A stretch of 64,000 nt of DNA from Daphnia pulex (Eukaryota; Arthropoda; Branchiopoda; Diplostraca; Daphniidae), in assembly GCF_021134715.1 (NCBI RefSeq), contig NC_060018.1:13161501-13225500 (forward strand), given 5' to 3'. The notes beneath the pieces are model-generated. The model was not told the DNA's origin and ran no database searches. It was given only the letters and a program-made list of their open reading frames with translations. Below, piece by piece: positions 56,540 through 64,000 of the stretch. Positions within the stretch are counted from its first letter, which is position 1. Each line of letters begins with the position of its first letter. The translations under genes were made by a program, and so were the position numbers.

Positions 56540-58149
56540 TCAAAATATCTCTATATTCGGTCTGACATAGTTATAAATAAATGCGAATGTTGCAACGCTT
56601 ACGCTAAGTGCAACAACCTTCGCAGTTTGGGATCTTAAATTTCTGAATCCAGGCCAAGGAGTCCAACGTTGAATCGCCGCTTTTTTATGTTTCCCTTGTA
56701 ATGCAGCCTTTCTCTGTTCCATTCTCCTTTTCCTCTCTTCGTCCTCTTCCTTAATCTTACGAATACTACAACAAGATGAAACATAAATGCCATTCAGGAA
56801 ATATCAGCAGAAACTTATGCTTATTAAGATACTTTTCAGCGTGCATCTCTCGGACAACTTTTTCCATTACATCTGGTGGATAGGTTCGCATCAACTTTTC
56901 TGTTTCAGTAATAAGACTATCAAATGGTAGATTATCAGGGACCTAAAATGAAACTGTAAGAACATTAATCGAAAAAGAGCTTATGAAAAAAAAAATAGTA
57001 CGTTGGAGAGCATTTGATGTAGAAGCGGCATCTCGCACGGTGTCAAGAAAATATCACTTGCTCTATGCAACACGACGACGGCAGATAGATACATAGAGGT
57101 CCATGGATGTGAGAACATAAATACATCAAACAATCTTACGACAGTTTCGTAATCGTTGAGAACATGGCCAAACCAAGTAATCGCCCACGGAAGGCAGAAA
57201 ATTGTCCCTAGCTCCGACCTTAAATAGAAAACATAACAGGTTATTCACATTTTAAAGAGAATCTTTCTCTCTTTTTTTAGGGGGGGGGGTTTCAAATACC
57301 TCATCAAATAATTGTACAAATCACGATTTTCATTTTTGACTAGTGCATACACTAAGTTAAGAATTTCCATTGTAGGCTCCATATCTGGTCCCATGAACAG
57401 TTGGAAATGTGATTGGGAAAGTCTGCATAACACGCTGTAACTTTTCTCTTCTCCTAATACAAGCAACAGTGTGATGGCAATATCATGAAAACCCTGTGCA
57501 TGGAAGCATAATAATTGTAAGAGGATCGCATCTTTGTAATTTAATTTTGCTGTAACCTGATAGTAATGGAGACCTTCATTTGCTATCAGAACTCTTATTA
57601 TCAGCTCTGTGACTTTTACTTGGAGGTCTGCTTGAATATTTTCATTAATACCTAGGCAGATAAAAAAATTTTAAGAATAGAAAATATACATAAAAGAAAT
57701 ATTATATTGCTACCTGGAGGGAAGCGTTTTAAAATTCGTTTGACATCCATTACCACCTGGTTGTAGTACTGATGATGCTTAATCTCTTCTGATGAAATTC
57801 TGTCTATGAACATTTTGTTATCTCTCGCTATGAGTGGCCACACATTTTTCCTTAAATCGTCTAAAACTGAAAGTGAAAGTGGGATGTCACACAATACGAA
57901 TAAAATTTTTATACCATTCAGAAGACCGCCACGAGAAAAACAAAGTCCTCTAAAAGATGTAGTATCACAACAATTTTCGATTAAACTTTCGATGGCCTTC
58001 TGTTTCTCGGTTTGCCAGGAGACTGTTGAGGGGCAATCCATAAAATCGTTTAAATCGGCCAACGAGTCCAAATATTCTTCTGTGTCAGTGCTGTCTTTGT
58101 CGAAATCTTCGTCATCGTAACTCTGTTCCAGGAATACAAGTTTACTCAT
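56540..58149 (-). CDS. TBC1D20: TBC1 domain family member 20, Rab1 GAP
   Basis: About seven minus-strand exons from ATG 58149. An acidic N-terminal extension (YDDEDFDKDSTDTEEYLDSL) precedes the TBC domain. The catalytic arginine motif is in VVMDVKRILKRFPPG and the glutamine finger in LHYYQGFHDIAITLLLVLGE. SELGTIFCLPWAITWFGHVL is also shared with the human protein. The C-terminus has a basic region and one membrane anchor (TAKVVALSVSVATFAFIYNY), matching the ER tail anchor of TBC1D20. Family knowledge: it inactivates Rab1 and Rab18 and controls ER-Golgi traffic and lipid droplets. A 48-nt intron (57867-57914) is also frame-preserving: GGLLN joins VLDDLRKNVWP when it is removed. A 76-codon frame ends nine bases upstream of the start. 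Confidence 0.9.
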
Positions 58150-58157
58150 TTTCTAAG

Positions 58158-58388
58158 TCATGCGTTGACATTTGTTATTATTCTTTTATTGACGTGTATG
58201 TTGTGACTGAGTGACGTGAGTTTTTCCCGTAGAGATTTCTGTATAGGTTTTTGGCCTACGGGAGGATTAGTTCGAATTTCACCAATAGATGACTGCCTGG
58301 ACGTTCTAGTGTCGCGTTCTAGTGTCGCTTTGGAAAAGTTCTTGTAGTTATCCGTCCCGCTATGCCCCCCTGGCTGCCATTGTGCCAT
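58158..58388 (-). other. 76-codon upstream open frame before TBC1D20
   Basis: It starts at ATG 58388 (MAQWQPGGHSGTDNYKNFSK), ends at a stop nine bases before the TBC1D20 ATG, and lies on the same strand. I do not recognise it. If transcribed in the same mRNA it is an upstream ORF that would limit TBC1D20 translation, or a second small protein. Confidence 0.35.
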
Positions 58389-58389
58389 A

Positions 58390-59690
58390 ACAAAATCGTC
58401 TGCTGCTGTTCATTTGTTTTCTGTTCGCATCGGTTCGCATGCTGTTTTTCGTTGAAACCGAACACGCCGACTCGGCGTGAAAACTTGTTAATTGCAAATC
58501 AAATTTTTGAAAAAAATTCGTGAATAGGCCTACCAAATAACAAAAAGTGCGTTATTATGAAATCAATTGTTGCTTGAATCTGGACCTGGTTCAACATGGA
58601 ACTTCAACTTCAGTAAATGAAGTAAACCCTCTTTAACAGCCATTACATTAACTGATTGCCTTTGCTTATTTGCTGATTGCTTTTGTTGTGTCATAGACTA
58701 GATGGAGAAAAAGTTTGGGGATCACACTTGGAACAACAGGAAATACTAGATGGACAATTTCCACTTTCAGCTTTCCAATTTTGTCGAACAGCATTATTCT
58801 CTTTGCCGCTAGTCAATCAACTGTGATCCAGTGTTCCACATTTGACTTCTCAGGTAGTGTGATTGAAACTTAAATTTATGCAACCACAAAGACTCGCTAC
58901 AGTCAAGTATTTTTTACTGGGGAACATATATGGCCCATGTTTCCCCTTTAATGACGAAATTCATTGCACTTCATGCTTAAATCAATCAAAGTTTACTTAC
59001 TACTTTATTACATCTTTCTAATACTGTTTCTCCCCTTTAGGATGTTTCCCATTGCCAATACTGCCAACCTTGCTGCAGTTCCCGAGTGGTAAGCTGTGGG
59101 TATAGACACCACCGACATCAAAGATGATGGGCCGCTTACAACAGAGTAATTACATCACTTAATTTTCCTTTTCATTTCAGTCATTGCCAGTTTTTCTTTT
59201 AACTTTATACCAGATTGAGCTCAAGTCCTCATCATATTTTCTCTTAGTTTGTTGTTTGGCACTGCCAACCAACTGCATCAGTTTCCACAGTTTTTTTACA
59301 GGGTATCTGCTTTGAAGATGGCCAACGTCAAATTTCTTTTCATTAATCCAATGAACAATACTGGTGGATTTTCGAATGGACGTGGTAACAGTTTTTTTTT
59401 GCTTATTTGACTTTATTGGCCTTTGATTTTAATATGGGCATCTTATTTTCTAGACCGACAGCATCCGACCGTTCATCCCTGGCAGGAGGATCAGGTGGAT
59501 CTGGCCTAGAAGCCGGAAGCCCATCATACGCTGGTTGAGAGTGACGTCTGTGACGAGTTGGTGGCGGCCAAGACGATTCTGTCGACTTAGTAGCTGCCGC
59601 TGTTGTTGCGGCCCATCAAACGAGACGTCCAGCGGGTGAACCAGCGACGATGGCCGATATTGACGAGAAAGTGAATTGATCGGATCCAGC
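58390..59690. other. Stretch upstream of the WDFY3 relic
   Basis: No recognised coding sequence. Base composition changes sharply from AT-rich to GC-rich at about 59690. Sequence at 59460-59690 has no readable WDFY3 frame but lies where further upstream exon sequence would be expected. Confidence 0.35.
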
Positions 59691-59699
59691 ATCCCGGCT

Positions 59700-61364
59700 G
59701 CCCACGGCTACTTGGACTCGGCCAGCCAGTCGGTGACCCAGCGTTGGTTGAGGGGTGAGCTGTCCAACTTCCAGTATCTGATGCACCTCAACACGCTGGC
59801 CGGCCGCACCTACAACGATCTGATGCAGTACCCGTTTTCCCCTGGGTCCTGGCCGATTACGATTCGCCCGAGCTGGACCTCTCGCAGCCGTCCACCTTCC
59901 GCGACCTGTCCAAGCCGATGGGAGCCCAGACGTCTGACCGGCTGCAGCAGTTCCGCAAGCGCTACAAGGAGTGGGACGACCTGCACAACGAGACGGGCCC
60001 CTACCACTACGGCACCCACTACTCGAACTCGTCGGCCATGATCGTCTGCTCCTATCTGGTCCGGCTGGAGCCCTTCACCCAGCAGTTCCTTCAGCTGCAG
60101 GGCGGACACTTTGATTTGGCCGACCGGCTGTTCCACTCGATCAGGGAGGCCTGGTGGTCGGCCGCCCAGCTCAATATGGCCGACGTCAAGGAGCTGATCC
60201 CCGAGTTCTTTTACCTGCCCGACTTTTTGGTCAACGCCAACCAGTTTGACCTGGGCTGCAAGCAGAGCGGCGTGGCCCTGGACGATGTCGTCCTGCCGCC
60301 CTGGGCCAAGAACGACCCGCGCGAGTTCATCCGGGCCGCCCTGGAGAGCGACTACGTCTCTCAGCACCTGCACGAGTGGATCGACCTCATCTTCGGCTAC
60401 AAGCAGCAAGGGCCGGCGGCCGTCGAGTCCGTCAACCTCTTCCACCCGCTCTTCTACGAGGGCAACGTGGACATTGACAGCATCGAGGATCCGCTCAAGA
60501 AGAACGACGTCATCGGATTCATCAACAATTTCGGCCAGACGCCCAAGCAGCTTCAAGAAGCCGCACCCTCCAGCAAGAAGGTGGTTGGGGCCGGCAGTCG
60601 CATCAGCGGACTGGAAATGGCCCTGCCTCTGGCCGGACAGGCTGCCATGCAGATCCTGCCTCTGCTGCCGTCGTTGGCTTCCGGCTTCCATTCGGCGGCC
60701 CTTGGCTCCACCTTTGGTCCATCAACGGCGACCCGCTGGCCAGCGGGTTTCTCCATCTGTTTCTCCATCTTCCGGTTGCAGGTTTCAAGTGGCAGAGGCA
60801 ATTGATTTTCCGGACGAAATTGACGATGCACACGGCCTACGATCGCCAAGACAACAGCGAACCTGCGTCCGTCACATCTCTGGCCATTTCCAAGTAAAAC
60901 ATTTTTAAATTAAACCAAAATCATTGGAATGAAATGTCCTAATTTTGTTTTGATTTTTTTGTTTCAAAAAAGGGACAATCGAACTGTATTGGTTGGCGAC
61001 GCCCGCGGTCGCATCCATTCGTGGAGCGTGACGGACGTGATGGGCCGCTCGGTGGCCGACCATTGGCTCCGCGACGACATTTTCGAAACGTGCACTAAAT
61101 GCCGCGTGAAATTCTCGTTGACTGAACGGCGACATCACTGCCGCAACTGCGGACACGTCTTTTGCTCCCGGTAAATTCAATTTCAATTGAAATGGAAATT
61201 TGCCGATTGAAATAGAAATTAATTTTTGGCAATTTTGGGTTTTGGGTTTTCACAGTTGCAGTCGCTACGAGTCTGAAATTATGCAATTGAGGATCCGCCG
61301 GCCGGTGCGGGTGTGTCAGGAGTGCTACGCTTCTTTAAAAATGTCCAGCGATGGAACTTCTTAA
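59700..61364 (+). pseudogene. Relic of WDFY3 (blue cheese): BEACH and FYVE domains
   Basis: GC-rich sequence matches the C-terminal third of WDFY3/bchs. It begins [20 protein letters not shown] and [17 protein letters not shown]. After a one-base frame change it continues [95 protein letters not shown] and [13 protein letters not shown] second frame change follows; then only fragments of the WD40 region remain ([33 protein letters not shown]). The end is intact: a FYVE finger ([20 protein letters not shown], then CSRYESEI and RVCQECY) split by an intron at 61171-61255. About 200 WD40 residues are missing, and a small in-frame loss occurs in [11 protein letters not shown]. Family knowledge: WDFY3 is an autophagy scaffold for aggregates. 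This copy cannot encode one protein as it stands, and sequencing error at GC-rich sites is the alternative. Confidence 0.75.
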
Positions 61365-61714
61365 TTTCGACCGACAAAAGATGAAGAAATGTTTGACTTA
61401 AACAAAAAAGAAAATGGGCTAATCTGTCAGAGAGTAGTGAATCAATGTCCAGTTATGTAACGACACACCCGCCCTTTGGCCCAATGGATCAGGGGGCGGG
61501 GCAATTTATATCACAGGTGTGTAGATGATTTCTAAAAAATTTGGTTTCTAAAAAACGACAGTCGTGTTTTAGCAGATGATGTTTATACAATCGACATTCC
61601 AATCGGCCCCTTTTATTACCCTCCGGTTTGCACACAATCACATGAACACAAAGGATTGAAGAAAAAGAACTGAAGTAGCTGTGCTGGTGTTCACCTGAAA
61701 TTGCTGTGCCACAA
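61365..61714. other. 3' flank of the WDFY3 relic
   Basis: AT-rich, with no gene seen. Confidence 0.4.
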
Positions 61715-64000
61715 GAGTTGCAGATAGTGTTTGGTTCCTCATAGAAGGTTTATTTAAAGAGTCTGGAGATGATCAGCCACTTCTGCCTTTAACTTATGTA
61801 AAACTTCAAAGTTGTAAGAAATATACAAGTCAAGTGCTTAACATGATTTTAAAATAAGTTATAAGACACAGCAAACAAAAAACTTTAAAAGGAATTGCTT
61901 TATTGTCCCACCTCCACCCACAATTCCACCACATTTTACAATCAAATACATACATACACACACTTAAGTTAACCCATTGGCTGCCACGCCATACAACCCG
62001 TAGGTTGTTCTCTACTCTCTACGCGCCATGTCTGAAGGATCCATGACGCAAGGTGGGACTTGCCATTGCTGACAAGTCCGGGCAGAGCTGACACGGTGAC
62101 AGGAGAATCCATCACCGTATCGACAAGGGGGAAGTCCCTATGGTGCATTGCCTAACAGGCTTGCCTTGCGGCAAATTTTGGGCTTGGCGACACTCCGACC
62201 TCGCGGCATGAAATCCACGAGGCCGGCCAGCGCGGCCCGTGCAAAGGAGCTAGGGGAGAACAAAGGCGTGGCAGACAACGGATTAACTAACACAAACACA
62301 AATATTACCAACAATAAATGATGATCCGCGCTGACATTTTGGAGATGTTTCGGTGTCCATCTTCTCGACGTCTCCTCTGCATTACCTGAATAAAGACAAA
62401 ACAGTTGTTATTAAGTGAAATGCCAATAAAAGTTACATAATACAGATAGAAACAATAGTCAGGTTTTTTGGCTCAAAGATTTGAAGATGCAATTTTTAAA
62501 ACTTAAAATCAAGCTTGCAATATTGAGAATTGTAAACAGAACAAAGCTCACTTGCTAGTTTTTTGAAAATTTTCCGGAAGTATACCGGAAGTAACCACAG
62601 CACCTCAACCATAGAGCTGTCGTCAAAATAAACCAAATATTCGTGATCTCCATAAAATTTGGGGGCGATTAGGTGTGATTTAAACGAAATCCAATTTTTG
62701 GCTAAAATCGAGAATTTTCCTGAACTATAGTTCAGGAAAATTTTTGAAACCGGAAGTAAGCGTACGTAAAAAACAGAACATGAACTTTACCACAAATTTT
62801 ACGAGGATCACGAATATGTGATTCTTTTGTGCGTCAGATCAATATTTACTAAACTACTGACAGAAATGAGAAAACCGGAAGTAGAAAAAAAAACACATTT
62901 TTAAAAATCTAACAAGTGAGCTTTGTTGGGGGAATAGTTATCGTCAGTTTTCACTAAAAAATTTCTAAACAACAGCTGCCGATAAATGTTTAAAGAGATT
63001 TTAAAGTAACTGAAACTGACTGTTTTGACAGCTGACAATTATCGAAAGCCATCTAGCGTTAGAAAAAGAAACGTCTAAGTAAAACTTTTTTAGCGCGCAA
63101 GTAGGGCCTGATTTCGGAATTATTACAGACACAAGTAAGTATACTATTGGAATAGATAATCTACGAAAATAAGTAAATTGTCGGGTACCTGGGCATAATC
63201 CCGTGGTGAGTGACTGCAGGTGTGTAACAGAGGCACGGAAGCGACGGCTGAAGTGTTCCAACTCGTCAGTGAAGCAAGACAAGTTGTATTTTTGTGTACG
63301 AAGCGATGTTACAGCAGAAGCTGGAAAAGTTTACGCCGGGAAGATAAGGATGGAGCAGAACGTTGGTCATGGACAAAAGCCAGCGTTGGCTCAAGAATAT
63401 CCGTGCCAGGACCACACGATTCCACAAAGAAACTGTGTGCTCTGTAAAAAAAAAATGTTTTACATTAATGAAAATATAAAAATGAATAAAGCATATCAAT
63501 CTTTACCTTTTCTAAGAAGCACACTGAGAAGTTCATGATGACATAAACGTAAAAATGGAATTCACAGCAACCAACAGCATTACTCCACATGTTGAGATAA
63601 ATTTCCTGATGCTAAAGAAAGTGTCATGAAGTATTGCAGGAGTGTGGTGATAGGTGGTTCACTTCACACTCTTCATGTCACTGAACCTCTAAGTGGAAAT
63701 GGGACAAGGAAATTCTGTACGTTATTTACAAATTTACACAAATTACCTATAAGAAATGTAACTCTACCTATCTCTTAGCTGGGTTGCCTTCTAAACCAAA
63801 GTAAAAACAGCCATAACAACAAACATGCTGTTGCAGGGTACACCACCAAAATTGCGAGATTTGGAAAAGATCCTATGGTTCATAAGCAAGAATCCCTATG
63901 TTATATGAAAATCTGAATTGTAATGGTCTGGTAGCAGTAATGGGGAAATACCTTATCTCGGCACATTTATATTCCACTATATGTGCTCTTCAAACATGAG
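61715..64000. repeat. ~2 kb dispersed repeat, copy 2 (runs off the window)
   Basis: Direct repeat of 28870-30902. Relative to copy 1 it has about 33 extra bases near 61760 and a different block at 63657-63930. The match resumes at tagcagtaatggggaaatacc and continues to the window end. Minus-strand splice-like signals (ttttttttacag near 63450, cccag|gtacccg near 63191) are kept. No long protein frame. Confidence 0.8.
61973..62282. mobile_element. piggyBac-like MITE, copy 2
   Basis: 310 bp between TTAA at 61969-61972 and 62283-62286, with inverted ends cccattggctgccacgcc and ggcgtggcagacaacgga. It sits at the same place in the repeat as copy 1, so it was inserted before the larger segment was duplicated. 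Confidence 0.8.

Noticed and set aside
59810-60691. 293-codon minus-strand frame
   Set aside because: Antisense to the GC-rich WDFY3 relic; high GC removes stop codons. No family motif.

Overview
This is animal nuclear DNA from a gene-dense, AT-rich genome with very short introns (many of 50-80 nt) and TATA-box promoters. The gene set is arthropod-like with several features I associate with branchiopod crustaceans: a very large inducible GTPase (VLIG/GVIN) homologue, multi-domain C-type lectins, C1q-like proteins and YYTTEAP-repeat secreted proteins. Daphnia or a close relative is my best guess, inferred from gene content and not proven.

Region by region. 0.7-15 kb holds a tandem C-type lectin (+), an unrecognised minus-strand gene fragment, a 1589-codon VLIG-type GTPase (+) and a mucin-linked C1q-domain secreted protein whose linker is built from symmetric micro-exons (+). 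15.8-17.1 kb is a THAP zinc-finger protein (-). It is head-to-head with a non-coding snoRNA host gene (17.4-18.6 kb) whose introns carry three copies of a SNORD36/snR47-type box C/D snoRNA and one further candidate. 20.4-22.3 kb is an importin-alpha of the KPNA2/Pendulin type with an eroded C-terminus. 25.9-28.7 kb is a graveyard: two broken YYTTEAP-repeat genes flanking a relic of AIFM1. 28.9-30.9 kb is a ~2 kb repeat present again at 61.7-64.0 kb, each copy containing a TTAA-flanked piggyBac-like MITE and a long palindrome.

32.2-58.4 kb is a dense housekeeping block: choline transporter-like SLC44A1 (-), ACBP-enoyl-CoA isomerase ECI2 (-), DEAD-box helicase DDX27 (+), cationic amino-acid transporter SLC7A (-), NMD factor SMG8 (-), a single-exon 696-residue charged low-complexity protein with a late-embryogenesis-abundant-like tail (+), outer-arm dynein intermediate chain DNAI2 (-), MSS4/RABIF (+) and the Rab GAP TBC1D20 (-). 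59.7-61.4 kb is a GC-rich relic of the BEACH and FYVE end of WDFY3/blue cheese.

Functional links are limited, as expected for eukaryotic neighbours. The first 15 kb groups three genes with immune-type domains (lectin, VLIG, C1q). MSS4 and TBC1D20, both acting on secretory Rabs, are convergent. The most unusual items are the repeated intronic snoRNA with conserved spacing, the hydrophobic in-frame mini-intron of the VLIG gene, the micro-exon mucin array, the LEA-like protein and the relic assemblies. No CRISPR array, prokaryotic operon or recognisable virus-derived element was found.
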